DNA from: Catalinimonas alkaloidigena
GTDB lineage: Bacteria; Bacteroidota; Bacteroidia; Cytophagales; Flexibacteraceae
Assembly (NCBI RefSeq): GCF_900100765.1
Contig: NZ_FNFO01000001.1
Location: 620,001 to 684,000 of the forward strand
Reading direction: 5' to 3'
DNA length: 64,000 nucleotides
Shown: positions 9,062-18,507 of the stretch, in pieces
Layout: each line of letters starts with the position of its first letter
How positions within the stretch are numbered: the stretch's first letter is position 1
The notes under the pieces: generated by a model
Databases searched by the model: none
Told to the model about the DNA's origin: nothing
Seen by the model: the letters and a program-made list of their open reading frames with translations, nothing else
Program-made: the position numbers and the translations under genes

Positions 9062-9565
9062 ATGCCTTCTACCAAAAAGCTATACCTGCTGCGCCATGCC
9101 AAATCGGATTGGTCTCAACCGGGACAGCGCGATTTTGACCGGGAACTCAACGAACGGGGCTACCGCGACGCCCCGCTGATGGGGCAGGTGCTGCACCGGA
9201 AAAAGGTCGTGCCGCAGGTGATTTACGCCAGCCCTGCGCGGCGCACCACGCTGACGGCCGAGCTGGTCGCACCGGCGTTGCCGTACCCTGCCGAGGCGGT
9301 TCACTACGTGAAACTTCTCTATGAATGCAGTTTGCAGACGATGCTGACGTTCATCTCCCGCCTCGACGATCAGTACGATGAGGTGATGATCATCGGGCAC
9401 AACCCGACCATGACGTACACGGCCGAGCACCTGAGTGGCGAAAGCTTGGGCAACGTTCCGACGTGCGGCGTGGTGAGCCTGGCCTTCGAGGTCGATACCT
9501 GGGAAGCCGTAGCGGGCCGGAGCGCCACGCTGGAATGGTTCGAGTACCCGAAGAAGTACCTGTGA
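9062..9565 (+). CDS. SixA-type histidine phosphatase
   Basis: A 167-residue member of the histidine phosphatase superfamily, SixA branch. The phosphoacceptor His is H12 in LLRHAKSDW, the partner His is H113 in MIIGHNPTM, and the supporting Arg is in ASPARRT. SixA proteins remove phosphate from phosphohistidine, for example on phosphotransfer domains, but small family members of this kind are not well characterised in Bacteroidota. It is cytoplasmic, with no signal peptide. It stands alone between topA (divergent) and the MATE exporter (convergent). Confidence 0.88.
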   Translation: MPSTKKLYLLRHAKSDWSQPGQRDFDRELNERGYRDAPLMGQVLHRKKVVPQVIYASPARRTTLTAELVAPALPYPAEAVHYVKLLYECSLQTMLTFISRLDDQYDEVMIIGHNPTMTYTAEHLSGESLGNVPTCGVVSLAFEVDTWEAVAGRSATLEWFEYPKKYL

Positions 9566-9633
9566 GGGGGCCGTATGGGCGGCGTCTCGCGCCGATGTAG
9601 TTTCTACGTGTTGTTAACAAACTTGCCGGAACG

Positions 9634-11019
9634 TCACGGGGCAGGAATCGCCGATTCCTGCGGACGGGGGGCCGGGCGGCCCGGCGTGGCGAAGATCGTG
9701 CGGCTGATGCGGTAGAAGCGCAGCGTCAGCAGAATGGCCGCCACCGTCAGGCCGGTCAGCAGGCCATACCAGATGCCCGAAACGCCCAGGTCTAGCCCCA
9801 TGCCCAGTACATAGCCCACCGGCAGACCGATGACCCAATAGGCCAGAAGCGTGATCAGGGTCGGCACGCGCACGTCCGACATGCCGCGCAGCGCACCGAG
9901 CGCCACCACCTGTACTCCGTCCGACAACTGGAAAAAGGCCGCGATGATGAGCAGTTGCACCGCAATGTCTACCACCTGACGGTCCGGCGTGTAGAGCGAC
10001 GTCAGCACGTCGCGGCCGAGGATGAACACTGCTGCCATGGAGGCCATGAACAGGATCACCATCACAAACGCACTCAACCCCACGCCCCGCAGTTCGGGAC
10101 CGTTGCGCAGGCCCCACTGGTTGCCGACCCGGATGGTGGCGGCCGTTGAGATGCCGCTGGCCATCATATACGTGACAGCGGCCAGACTGATGGCAATCTG
10201 GTGCGCGGCCAGTTCGTACGTGCCCAGCCAGCCGACCATCAGCGCCGCTACGCTGAACGCACTGATTTCGAATACCATTTGCAGGCTGATCGGAATGCCG
10301 AGTCGCAGGATTTCCCGAAAGACGGGTCCCGAAAACCGGCTCCAGTGCTGGTGTTGGCGGTAGGGCGCAAACCGGCGGCTGTAGAAAATGTACACGGCCA
10401 TGCCCAGCGCCATCAGGATGCGCGAGAATAACGTCGAAAGGCCCGCACCGTAGAGGCCAAGGGCGGGCAGGCCCCAGTGGCCGTTGATCAGCAGCCAGTT
10501 GCCCAGGATGTTCACCAGGTTGGCCGAGACGGAGATGTACATGGCCTGCCGCGTAAATGAGAGGCCTTCGGCAAATTGCCGCAGTGCCTGAAACGCCATG
10601 AGCGGAATCAGCGAGAACAGCAGCACCCGCAGGTAGGGGATGGTCAGCGCCACCACCGCTTCGGGTTGGCGGAGGAAATGCAGGCCGGGTACGGCAAACC
10701 AGAGCAGGCCGCACAGCACCAGCCCGGCGCCCGTCAGCAGCACGTTGCCGTGCCGGAGCAAGCGTCCGTTTTCGGCTACATCTTTACGTCCGTCGGCCGC
10801 GGCCACGAGGGGCGTCAACCCGAACGAAAGCCCGATGCCCATCACCAGCACAATGCTGAACAAACTGTTGCCCAGCGAAACGGCCGCCAGCGGTGCAGCC
10901 CCCAACTGACCCACCATGGCGCTGTCGGCAACTCCGACCAGGATGTGCCCTAACTGGCTCAGCACCACCGGATAGGCGAGCAGAAACGTTTTTTTGCTAT
11001 GTTGAAGGAGTGTCTGCAT
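9634..11019 (-). CDS. MATE-family multidrug/Na+ antiporter
   Basis: A protein of about 461 residues with twelve predicted membrane helices and the two pseudo-symmetric halves of the MATE family (NorM-like). The first helix holds LAYPVVLSQLGHILVGVADSAM with the typical Asp, and the second half begins near LGIPISLQMVFEISAF. It exports drugs or metabolites in exchange for cations, acting in the inner membrane; the substrate cannot be told. A start at 11034 is also open, but MQTLLQHSKKTF at 11019 matches the usual short cytoplasmic leader. A small hairpin with a T6 run lies directly upstream of this start. Confidence 0.92.
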   Translation of the reverse strand: MQTLLQHSKKTFLLAYPVVLSQLGHILVGVADSAMVGQLGAAPLAAVSLGNSLFSIVLVMGIGLSFGLTPLVAAADGRKDVAENGRLLRHGNVLLTGAGLVLCGLLWFAVPGLHFLRQPEAVVALTIPYLRVLLFSLIPLMAFQALRQFAEGLSFTRQAMYISVSANLVNILGNWLLINGHWGLPALGLYGAGLSTLFSRILMALGMAVYIFYSRRFAPYRQHQHWSRFSGPVFREILRLGIPISLQMVFEISAFSVAALMVGWLGTYELAAHQIAISLAAVTYMMASGISTAATIRVGNQWGLRNGPELRGVGLSAFVMVILFMASMAAVFILGRDVLTSLYTPDRQVVDIAVQLLIIAAFFQLSDGVQVVALGALRGMSDVRVPTLITLLAYWVIGLPVGYVLGMGLDLGVSGIWYGLLTGLTVAAILLTLRFYRISRTIFATPGRPAPRPQESAIPAP

Positions 11020-11025
11020 AAAAAA

Positions 11026-11040
11026 GCACCGCAAAGGTGC
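11026..11040 (-). promoter_or_regulatory. Terminator-like mini-hairpin abutting the MATE gene start
   Basis: On the minus strand GCACC-TTTGC-GGTGC is followed at once by TTTTTT and then the ATG at 11019. It could be a weak attenuator, or chance: the same bases contain CACCTTTG, one mismatch from the -7 consensus. Confidence 0.3.
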
Positions 11041-11127
11041 GCAATTGTTTCCGTGTGGCCTACCTTGGTGGAAACATACGGTTGCGTGTTTCGCCCGTAT
11101 ACTCTTTTCAGAACTAAACCTTTTGCC

Positions 11128-12399
11128 ATGCGCACTTTTTTAGGGGGGCTTTTCTGGCTCAGTACCCTGCCTCTTTTTGCTCAGCTGCCGGAGCCGCCAC
11201 GGCTCGTGGAAACGCGTGGTACGTATTTTCAGAAGTACGAAGTGGAAGTAGGAGGGCGGCAGCCCATCACCCTGACGCTGGAGCGGCCTTCGACCGGATT
11301 GGCCCTGGAAGTGAACCCGGGACAGTACCTGACGGGCGCATATGTAGTGGCCGGTGCCGATACCTTTCGGTTGCAGGAAGACGTACACCAGGCCGACCTG
11401 ACTCCCACACCCGACGCGGCGCGCTTCGTGCGCACGAGCTTCTCGCTACCGGTCGTTTTTCCGCAGGCGATCGCCACCGTTACGCTATTTCCCGGCCCCC
11501 TGAACGGAGCAGTGTTGTTGCACACGTACCAGGCGGGCACGGCCGGAATCTACTCCGCCAACCGACTTCAGGCCGCGCCTGCGTCTACTGACGATTGCCA
11601 ACCGGCCGTAATTCCGCAGTCGGAATGGCGTGCCGGCTTACCACCGCCCAAACAGGGCCCTCAGTCCAATACGGTCGACCACCTGATCGTCCACCACTCG
11701 GCGACGTACAATTCACTGGACAATTACGAAAACGTGGTGCGCAACATCTACCTCTACCATACGCAGTCGAACGGCTGGAACGACATCGGGTACAACTTTC
11801 TGGTGGCGGCCGACGGTACCATTTTCGCGGGCCGCGACGGGCAGGGGCAGTACGAGGGCGATGATGTGATGGGCGCGCATTTCTGCGGCAAAAACAGCGG
11901 CACGATGGGCGTCTGCATGATCGGCACGTTTACCGACGTGGCACCCACCGCCGCGGCACAGCAGTCGCTGGTCGATTTGCTCGCCTGGAAAGCAGAAAAA
12001 GAAGGCATCGATCCGCTCGGCAGCAGCCCGCACCATGGCGTCGTGCTGAACAACATCGCCGGCCACCGCGACGGTTGCTCGACCGAGTGTCCGGGCGATC
12101 AACTCTACGCTCTGTTGCCGAACCTCCGCACGCGCGTCGACGAAACGTCCTGCCAGGCGGGGGCGCCTCTGGCGTTGTATCCCAACCCGGCCGTGGCCGA
12201 AGTCAACGTCGAGGCAGAAGAAAATATCTGGCTGGTGGTGTTGTACGATGCCACAGGACGGATGGCCCATGTGCAGTACTTCCCCGGCACCAAACGCAAA
12301 GTCCAGGTACAAGGGCCCGCCCTCCGCGACGGCCTCTATTTTGTGCGCGCCTTTACCGACGCTGGCGAACAGGGCGGCAAACTGGTGCTGATGCGTTGA
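11128..12399 (+). CDS. Secreted N-acetylmuramoyl-L-alanine amidase (PGRP type) with T9SS sorting domain
   Basis: A 423-residue secreted protein. The signal peptide ends at about residue 19 (LPLFAQ), followed by an all-beta N-terminal domain (about 20-150). An amidase_2/PGRP domain (about 160-335) carries Zn ligands H189 or H190 (IVHHSAT), H313 (AGHRDG) and C321 (TECPGD), with GWNDIGYNF including the conserved Tyr. The last ~75 residues (LALYPNPAVAEVNVEAEE to GKLVLMR) are a type A Por sorting domain, so the enzyme should cross the outer membrane through the type IX system and be cell-surface or released. That suggests cleavage of peptidoglycan from other cells, not its own. The ATG at 11128 is chosen because the signal peptide starts there. 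Confidence 0.93.
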   Translation: MRTFLGGLFWLSTLPLFAQLPEPPRLVETRGTYFQKYEVEVGGRQPITLTLERPSTGLALEVNPGQYLTGAYVVAGADTFRLQEDVHQADLTPTPDAARFVRTSFSLPVVFPQAIATVTLFPGPLNGAVLLHTYQAGTAGIYSANRLQAAPASTDDCQPAVIPQSEWRAGLPPPKQGPQSNTVDHLIVHHSATYNSLDNYENVVRNIYLYHTQSNGWNDIGYNFLVAADGTIFAGRDGQGQYEGDDVMGAHFCGKNSGTMGVCMIGTFTDVAPTAAAQQSLVDLLAWKAEKEGIDPLGSSPHHGVVLNNIAGHRDGCSTECPGDQLYALLPNLRTRVDETSCQAGAPLALYPNPAVAEVNVEAEENIWLVVLYDATGRMAHVQYFPGTKRKVQVQGPALRDGLYFVRAFTDAGEQGGKLVLMR

Positions 12400-12562
12400 C
12401 GATGAGTCGTGTAGGCACACAAGGGCTCGTCAGAATGTTGCGGCCCTCTGCCTAATCTTACATAAAAGCTGCGGCCCGGAAGAGGATATCTACGCATGAG
12501 ATCCTATCTTCACTCGACGAAGCCTCGCCTGCGAACAGACGAAGGCTGTCGTGCGAAGAATC

Positions 12563-15448
12563 ATGAAAAAACTACTTTTTTTGTTCTGGTGGCTGCCGCT
12601 GGTAACCTCCGCAACGCACATTGTGGGGGGCGAAATCCTGATGAAACACCTGGAGGGAGACCGGTACGAGCTGTCCCTCAATCTGTATTTCGATGAGAAT
12701 AAAGGGAGCTTAGGCGCCATTGACCCGTACAACGAAGTCGGGGTTTTTCGGCTGCGCGACCATCAGTTTGTGCGGTCGATCAATTTGCAGCAAATCAACT
12801 GGGTGCCCGTTCTGTATACCAACGAAGCCTGCCGCAACGACGAACTGTCGACACGCCATTACCTCTACCGGACGGAAATTGAACTCGATCCGGCCGTTTA
12901 CAACGATCCGATGGGATATTATTTCTCCTGGGAGCGTTGTTGCCGAAACGAAGGCATCGTAAACATCTACACCCCCGAGGCCGTCGGACAGGCGTTTTAC
13001 CTGGAATTTTCGGTGGTAGACGACGCGCAGCGACCGCTGTACAACACCTCTCCGCAACTTTTTCCGCCGGTCAGCGATTACGCATGCCTGGGCAGCGAGT
13101 TTTACTTCGATTTTTCGGGGCGCGATCCCGACGGCGATTCGCTGGTGTATTCGCTGGCGGTGCCGAAAAAAGGCAGTACCGAAACCGGTGCCCCCCGCCA
13201 CAGCGCGCCGATCAGCGGACCTTATGCCGAAGTGGACTGGAAGCCCGGTTTCAGCCGGGAGGTGCAAATTATGGGAACCCCGCCACTCAGCGTCGATTCG
13301 CTTACGGGACTGTTGCGGGTCACGGCCAGTCGGCTGGGGTTGCACGTCTTTGCGGTGAAGTGCGAAGAATTTCGAGCGGGCCGGAAAATCGGGGAGGTGC
13401 ACCGCGAGTTTCAGATGCTGGTGCTCGATTGCCTCCCGAACCAACCGCCGGCCGGTACGGTGATCGATCCGGAAACGGGCGTAGCCTATCAGACCGGCGA
13501 CACCATTCACCTCACCGACGTGCAGCGCTGTGTGCAGGTGATCGCCGCCGATCCTGATACCAACACCCGCCTGTCCGTGCGGGCCGTCGGGGTCAACTTT
13601 CAGGTGCCGCGGCAGGTAGCCAGAAGCGAATCACGCGAGGTCAACACGCCGCAACATCCGTTGGATTCGACCGAGCTTTCGTTGTGCTTCGATGCCTGTT
13701 TGCCCGATTTGGGAGAGGAACCCATGATCGTGGATGTGATCGTGCAGGACGATGGCTGTAGCGTTCCGAAGACCGATACAGTACGGATCATTCTGACGGC
13801 CGAGCCGCTGCCCAATGCCCCACCGCAGCTGGGCGCGTTAACCGCACGGGCCGGAGACACCATTCCGGTGGCCTTCGATCAGCCGTTCAGACTGGCGGTG
13901 TTTGCAACCGATCCGGAGGGGCGAGTCGACAACATCGATGTTACGTTTGCTAACGAGCAGCACGGGCAATTCTACTTTAATCAGCGCCTCGCGTCCGACA
14001 CGGTCTTCGGCGATTTCTATTGGTACGCCAACTGCAATCTGTTTCAAGGCGAAGCCGGAGGAATCTTCCCGTTGCGGTTCGTGGTCAAAGAGAACGATTG
14101 TTTCCGGCCCCAGGCCGATACGCTCCAGTTTTGGGTGCAGGTGGGATACGATTCGGTGGGGCCACCCGCGCTGGTGCTGCCCGATACCGTTTTTGTGCAC
14201 GAGGGCGACTCGGTCGACATCCCGTTTGCCGCCCTCGCGGCCGATTCTGTGCCTCTCGATTTGTTTGTAGAAGGCATTGGGCTGAACATACGACAGGAGG
14301 GAATGCAGATCGCCAGCGACTCGGGCTATCTGTACTACGATTACTGGGGCGAGCGGTATACGTTTTACGGCACCTACGGTCAGGCGAGCGGCACCCTGAG
14401 CTGGCAACCTGAGTGCGAGGCGGTTCAGCCCGGGGTGTATAAGATCGCCTTTTCTGCCGCCGCCCATTATTGCGTCGGTCTCCAAAGCGGGGGCGATACC
14501 CTGAACATCGTCGTGCTGCCGCGCACCAATGCCGCGCCGCGCTTGCAGCTCGTCACCGACACGCTGCACGTATGGCCCGGAGGGCAATGGCAGGTAGCCG
14601 TCCGAGGGGTCGATCCCGATCGCAACAACCCGACGTTGAGCATGGAAGGACAGGGGTTTCAACCGGCGGCGCAAAACATGGTGTTGACGACGAGCTACAG
14701 CGATTCCGTTGCTTCGGGTCGGTTGACGTTTCAGCCCAGTTGTGCCATGGCGGGGACGACCTACCATCTGACGTTCCGGGTGGAAGATCATCCGTGCGGT
14801 CCCTCGGCCCAGGACAGTGCCGACCTTTGGATACACGTACGCGACGACGACTCTACCGCACGGCTTACGTCCTCGCTGTCTGCCGCCCCCTACCTGGAAG
14901 TGTTGGCGGGCAAGGACACGACGTTCACTCTTTTCGGGGATGATCTGGACTCTACCTACCTGATGCTGGAAGCCAAAGGCCTGGGTTTTTCGCTCGAAGA
15001 GATGGGCATGCAGTTCGAGGCACAGGCAGGACAGTTTCACCTTAGTGCACCGTTCCGTTGGCAAGCCGATTGCAGCCAACTGCCCGCCTCGCCGCTGCAG
15101 GTGCTGTTTTTGTTGACGGAACAAACCTGCCCGGAACCACGCTACGATTCCCTGATCGTAACACTGGCCGTGATCGATTCGGCCGATCGCGATTTTGAGA
15201 CCTACAACGTGTTCAGTCCCAACGGCGACGGACGCAACGAGGTCTTTCATCTGCCCGACCTGCCTCCCGACAATTGCTACAACGCGTTTGTGGGCATCCG
15301 CATCTACAACCGTTGGGGCAAAGAGGTGTTTACTTCCGAGCGGCGCGATTTTGTCTGGACCGGCGAAGGCGCCCCCGCGGGCACCTATTTTTACGTGGTG
15401 GAGTACCTGCGCAACCAACGGAAAGGGTGGGTGCAGGTGATACGATAA
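12563..15448 (+). CDS. Large secreted protein with gliding motility-associated C-terminal (CHU_C, type B) sorting domain
   Basis: A 961-residue secreted protein. The signal peptide MKKLLFLFWWLPLVTSA leads into THIVGGEILMKHLEGDRYEL, an opening shared by many Cytophagales CHU_C proteins. The long middle consists of repeated beta-sandwich units, each with acidic motifs such as DPDGDSLVY, ATDPEGRVD and GVDPDRNNP that may bind calcium and that resemble cadherin/PKD-like modules. The last ~90 residues (VFSPNGDGRNEVFHL, IRIYNRWGKEVF, AGTYFYVVEY) are the type B sorting domain. The role is probably adhesion or a surface filament. A GTG at 12551 four codons earlier is possible, but MKKLL is the standard signal start. 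Confidence 0.92.
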   Translation: MKKLLFLFWWLPLVTSATHIVGGEILMKHLEGDRYELSLNLYFDENKGSLGAIDPYNEVGVFRLRDHQFVRSINLQQINWVPVLYTNEACRNDELSTRHYLYRTEIELDPAVYNDPMGYYFSWERCCRNEGIVNIYTPEAVGQAFYLEFSVVDDAQRPLYNTSPQLFPPVSDYACLGSEFYFDFSGRDPDGDSLVYSLAVPKKGSTETGAPRHSAPISGPYAEVDWKPGFSREVQIMGTPPLSVDSLTGLLRVTASRLGLHVFAVKCEEFRAGRKIGEVHREFQMLVLDCLPNQPPAGTVIDPETGVAYQTGDTIHLTDVQRCVQVIAADPDTNTRLSVRAVGVNFQVPRQVARSESREVNTPQHPLDSTELSLCFDACLPDLGEEPMIVDVIVQDDGCSVPKTDTVRIILTAEPLPNAPPQLGALTARAGDTIPVAFDQPFRLAVFATDPEGRVDNIDVTFANEQHGQFYFNQRLASDTVFGDFYWYANCNLFQGEAGGIFPLRFVVKENDCFRPQADTLQFWVQVGYDSVGPPALVLPDTVFVHEGDSVDIPFAALAADSVPLDLFVEGIGLNIRQEGMQIASDSGYLYYDYWGERYTFYGTYGQASGTLSWQPECEAVQPGVYKIAFSAAAHYCVGLQSGGDTLNIVVLPRTNAAPRLQLVTDTLHVWPGGQWQVAVRGVDPDRNNPTLSMEGQGFQPAAQNMVLTTSYSDSVASGRLTFQPSCAMAGTTYHLTFRVEDHPCGPSAQDSADLWIHVRDDDSTARLTSSLSAAPYLEVLAGKDTTFTLFGDDLDSTYLMLEAKGLGFSLEEMGMQFEAQAGQFHLSAPFRWQADCSQLPASPLQVLFLLTEQTCPEPRYDSLIVTLAVIDSADRDFETYNVFSPNGDGRNEVFHLPDLPPDNCYNAFVGIRIYNRWGKEVFTSERRDFVWTGEGAPAGTYFYVVEYLRNQRKGWVQVIR

Positions 15449-15471
15449 GGCCGGACCCCTGCCCAAAAGAA

Positions 15472-15520
15472 GAAAAATTCCGTCCTACGGCCGCGGTGCG
15501 CGGATGGCGTAAGACGGAAT
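15472..15520 (-). terminator. Rho-independent terminator for the padR-PspC operon
   Basis: ATTCCGTC-C-TAC (15477-15488) pairs with GTA-A-GACGGAAT (15509-15520), with one mismatch. Read on the minus strand the stem is followed by GAATTTTTCTTC, a short U-tract. It lies between convergent genes and may slow the plus-strand transcript too. Confidence 0.6.
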
Positions 15521-15597
15521 GTGGTTAAAGGAAAAGAGAGGTGTGGTGTGCGTCAGTGCATTCGGTTTCCGGTCTTCCGTAAGTCGGCTTCCCGGTT

Positions 15598-18087
15598 TTA
15601 ATCTTCCCGTTTGATGCTGCTGATGTTGCCCGAGTCGAGATCCAGATCTTCCGGGGTGCCGCGGTAGCGGATCTGGCTGGCCCCGCTGGCGTCGGCTTTC
15701 AGGCGGCGGGTAGCGTACACGCGGGCGTCCGAAGCGCCCGATACGTCGAGATCGGCGGTACTTACTTCGTAGCGATGGGCCCGGAGCTGGGCCGCCCCGC
15801 TAAGGTCGGCGTTGAGTTCATCGCCCGTCCCGATCAGTTCCAGTTCCGAGGCGCCGGACAGATCGAGGGTCAGACGCTTGAGGTTGGCCTCTACTCGTGC
15901 GTGAGGGGCGCCTTCCATGTCGAGGGAGAGAACATCACCTGTAAAACCAGATACATCGGCCTGGCATGCTCCGTGGAGATAGAGACGTTCGAGTCGGGGC
16001 GTGGTAATGTCCACGCGGATTTCGTCGTAATCGCGACGCCAACGAGTCCAGCGATCAGAATTATCAAGAGAAATTTCCAGTTCATTGCCTTGTTGGTTTA
16101 TATGAATGTTGTCAGATATGTCTTGGTTGGGAGCGTTGACGGCCACCTGATACCGGTCGCCCTGGGTAATGTAGACGCGGAACATGTCGCCTACGGAAAT
16201 GTTGTGGAAGTCCTGGTAAGTGTCGTAGACCTGACCGGTTACCTGATCAGATGCAGGCGATGACGCAGAGGTTGCATCGTCCGCCCGATTTTTTTCGCAA
16301 TTCAGGCAAGTCAGGCCGTCCTGGGTAAATACCCACCGCCCGGTGGCCAGTTGAGAGGTGTTGTAGCCGGCCGGCGTGAGTGTGCTACGCAAGATGGGCT
16401 CCAGCGAAGGGTCCATGCGGAACTCCTGCCCGTAGGGCACATATAGTTCCATCAAGAGTTCCTGCCGCCGGAAAAGCGCATCCGATTGAAACTCGAAATT
16501 CTGGTCAAAGATCAGGGTCGAATCCCGCCGCACCACCTGATGGTCGATCATCGAGGCGTTTTCGACGGCCGACTTGCGGTTCAGCCCGCGGGCCGAGAAC
16601 CGTTTCACCAGCCGGAGGTCGTGGCCTTCGTAGCCCGAAATTTTCAGTTCGGTCTTTTGCCAGGAGGCTTCGCCCGACTCGCGTGCGTCGAGCACAATGG
16701 TCCGCGCGGGAATGTGGTAGGTTTCGACCTGTTCGAACTCGCCACGGGTACGGTATTGATTCAGGTACGTCGGAACGGCAATGGACAGCGCCACCAGGCT
16801 CACAATCCAGATGCCGAACAGCGTGAAGCCGAGAATGGGCTTCATCAGTGAGCGTTTGGCCAGCAGACTCAGGCCACTTAGTCCTAACGCTACGCCCGGC
16901 ACAAATAGTGCAAGCACTGCCGGGAAAGAAACCCATGTCGGAAAATCGCGCCGCAGCAGGTCGAGGGGCAGTTCTTCGTTGATGAACACGCCATCCATCG
17001 AGAAGATGGTCAGCAAGCCGCTGGTCAGTCCCAGCGAACTGATGATGAGCACAAAGCCGATGAAGATCAGCAGCACGGCCGTCAGCACCCGAATGGCATC
17101 TCCCAGGAACTGCAAAATGCCCGAGGTGGAAATGCTGTTGAAGATGGTGGCGATCAGCCGGAACGGAAACAGCAGAATTTTCATCAGTACCGTTTCCTTG
17201 CCGTCGGGGCCCGGCTGAAAGCTTTCGCGGATGCGTGCTTCGATGTTGTCGAGCGTGACGGGCTCGCCCTGCATGCGCATGCGCTCGGTCAGGGTCCGCG
17301 CTTCGGGCATGATGGCCCACAGCACGAGATACACCAGAATACCGGCGCCGCCTAGGAAAATCCCCAGCACAAAGAGGATGCGCACAATCACCATGTCGAC
17401 CCCGAAGAAGTGGGAGATGCCGCTCGCGACCCCGCCAAGTGCGCGGTTTTCAGGATCGCGATAAAGCTTTTTTATTTTTTCATCTTCGTACATGTCGCGG
17501 CGGCCGGGCACCACCACCCACAGCACAATGTAGGAGATGACCGTGATGCTGGTCAGCGAACCGGGCAGGAACATCCAGTCCAGGAACGGCGGCAACAGGA
17601 ACAGCAGGCGCATCCAGATGGTGTCCATGTGGAAATAATGCGCCAACCCGGACGCGACGCCACCCAACACTTTGCGGTTCAGGTCGCGGTAAAATTTCCG
17701 TTGCGTGCGGGTCTGCTGCCGCGTGCCGGTCTGGGTGCGAGTCGCCTGCTCGTAGGCCGTCGCCGTGCCGTGCGCTTCGCCGCCGTGGCCGTACATCGGG
17801 CCTTCTTCCAGCAGCTCGCTTTCCATCTCCTGAAAATCCTGCACATTGCCCATCTTCTTGATCAGTTGATCGACGTCGTGGAGGGAAATGACCTGATTGG
17901 TAGGCGTCAGCCGCGCCGAGAACAACTCGGCCATCCGGCTTTCGATGTCGGAAATAATTTCCTTGCTGTCCGGATAGGTGGCAAAATAGCGGTGAATGGA
18001 AGCGAGGTAGTCGTTCAGCCTGTCGTACCCATCTTCCTCGATATGGAAAAGGATGCCGCTTATATGTATGCTAACCGTCTTTTTCAT
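15598..18087 (-). CDS. PspC tandem-domain membrane protein with C-terminal DUF2807 (GIN) beta-solenoid
   Basis: An 829-residue envelope protein. Residues 1-100 form a soluble N-terminal domain typical of Bacteroidota PspC proteins (HIEEDGYDRLNDYLASI). Two PspC domains follow at about 131-195 and 207-263 (FYRDLNRKVLGGVASGLA and LYRDPENRALGGVASGIS), each with paired helices, then further membrane helices up to about 440. The C-terminal ~190 residues are a repetitive DUF2807 head-GIN-type beta structure (LERLYLHGACQADVSGF, LTLDLSGASELELIG, LDVSGASDARVY). Family knowledge links PspC to envelope stress. Transcribed with padR, sharing a 4-bp ATGA overlap, so the two are translationally coupled. Confidence 0.9.
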   Translation of the reverse strand: MKKTVSIHISGILFHIEEDGYDRLNDYLASIHRYFATYPDSKEIISDIESRMAELFSARLTPTNQVISLHDVDQLIKKMGNVQDFQEMESELLEEGPMYGHGGEAHGTATAYEQATRTQTGTRQQTRTQRKFYRDLNRKVLGGVASGLAHYFHMDTIWMRLLFLLPPFLDWMFLPGSLTSITVISYIVLWVVVPGRRDMYEDEKIKKLYRDPENRALGGVASGISHFFGVDMVIVRILFVLGIFLGGAGILVYLVLWAIMPEARTLTERMRMQGEPVTLDNIEARIRESFQPGPDGKETVLMKILLFPFRLIATIFNSISTSGILQFLGDAIRVLTAVLLIFIGFVLIISSLGLTSGLLTIFSMDGVFINEELPLDLLRRDFPTWVSFPAVLALFVPGVALGLSGLSLLAKRSLMKPILGFTLFGIWIVSLVALSIAVPTYLNQYRTRGEFEQVETYHIPARTIVLDARESGEASWQKTELKISGYEGHDLRLVKRFSARGLNRKSAVENASMIDHQVVRRDSTLIFDQNFEFQSDALFRRQELLMELYVPYGQEFRMDPSLEPILRSTLTPAGYNTSQLATGRWVFTQDGLTCLNCEKNRADDATSASSPASDQVTGQVYDTYQDFHNISVGDMFRVYITQGDRYQVAVNAPNQDISDNIHINQQGNELEISLDNSDRWTRWRRDYDEIRVDITTPRLERLYLHGACQADVSGFTGDVLSLDMEGAPHARVEANLKRLTLDLSGASELELIGTGDELNADLSGAAQLRAHRYEVSTADLDVSGASDARVYATRRLKADASGASQIRYRGTPEDLDLDSGNISSIKRED

Positions 18088-18431
18088 GATTGGCGATGGT
18101 TGTGCGTATGGTTGATGATCTGTTCGGTCGAGGCGACCAGCGCCTGCCAGTTTTCATCGAGGGCGGCCAGAAACTCGATGCCCTGGGGCGTGAGCGAGTA
18201 ATATTTCCGGGGCGGCCCCGAAACCGATTCGATCCATTTGTACTCGAGTAGTCCGGCGTTTTTCAGCCGGGTTAGTAGGGGATAGAGCGTGCCCTCCACC
18301 ACCATAATGCGGGCGGAGGTTAACTCTTCCAGCATGTCCGAGGCGTAAACTTCGCCCCGTGAGATGATGTGCAGGATGCAGTACTCGAGAATACCCTTCC
18401 GCATCTGCACAACCGTATTTTCCAATTTCAT
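18084..18431 (-). CDS. PadR-family transcriptional regulator
   Basis: A 115-residue winged-helix protein of the PadR family. It shows the N-terminal ILEYCILHIISRGEVYASDMLEEL recognition region, the wing VVEGTLYPLLTRLKNAGLLEY, and the PadR hallmark SGPPRKYYSLTPQG. It overlaps the PspC gene by 4 bp and is the first gene of that operon, an arrangement seen repeatedly in Bacteroidota, where the regulator probably controls its PspC partner and itself. An inverted repeat over its promoter is a likely operator. There is no long C-terminal PadR_C domain, which is usual for the short PadR-s1 class. Confidence 0.93.
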   Translation of the reverse strand: MKLENTVVQMRKGILEYCILHIISRGEVYASDMLEELTSARIMVVEGTLYPLLTRLKNAGLLEYKWIESVSGPPRKYYSLTPQGIEFLAALDENWQALVASTEQIINHTHNHRQS

Positions 18432-18466
18432 ATCAACATGGCTGGTTTGATGTCATAGCTGGTGTT

Positions 18467-18507
18467 GCATGGTACAAAGGTATAAGAGGGTACTTTGTAA
18501 TGCAAGG
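18467..18507 (-). promoter_or_regulatory. padR promoter overlapped by a palindromic operator
   Basis: On the minus strand TACCTTTG (18482-18475) matches the -7 consensus, with TTGC at 18505-18502 about 19 bp upstream. The half-sites GCAT-nn-TACAAAG (18467-18479) and CTTTGTA-ATGC (18493-18503) form an inverted repeat centred between the two promoter boxes and covering the -7 box. A dimeric PadR bound there would block its own promoter. Confidence 0.6.
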
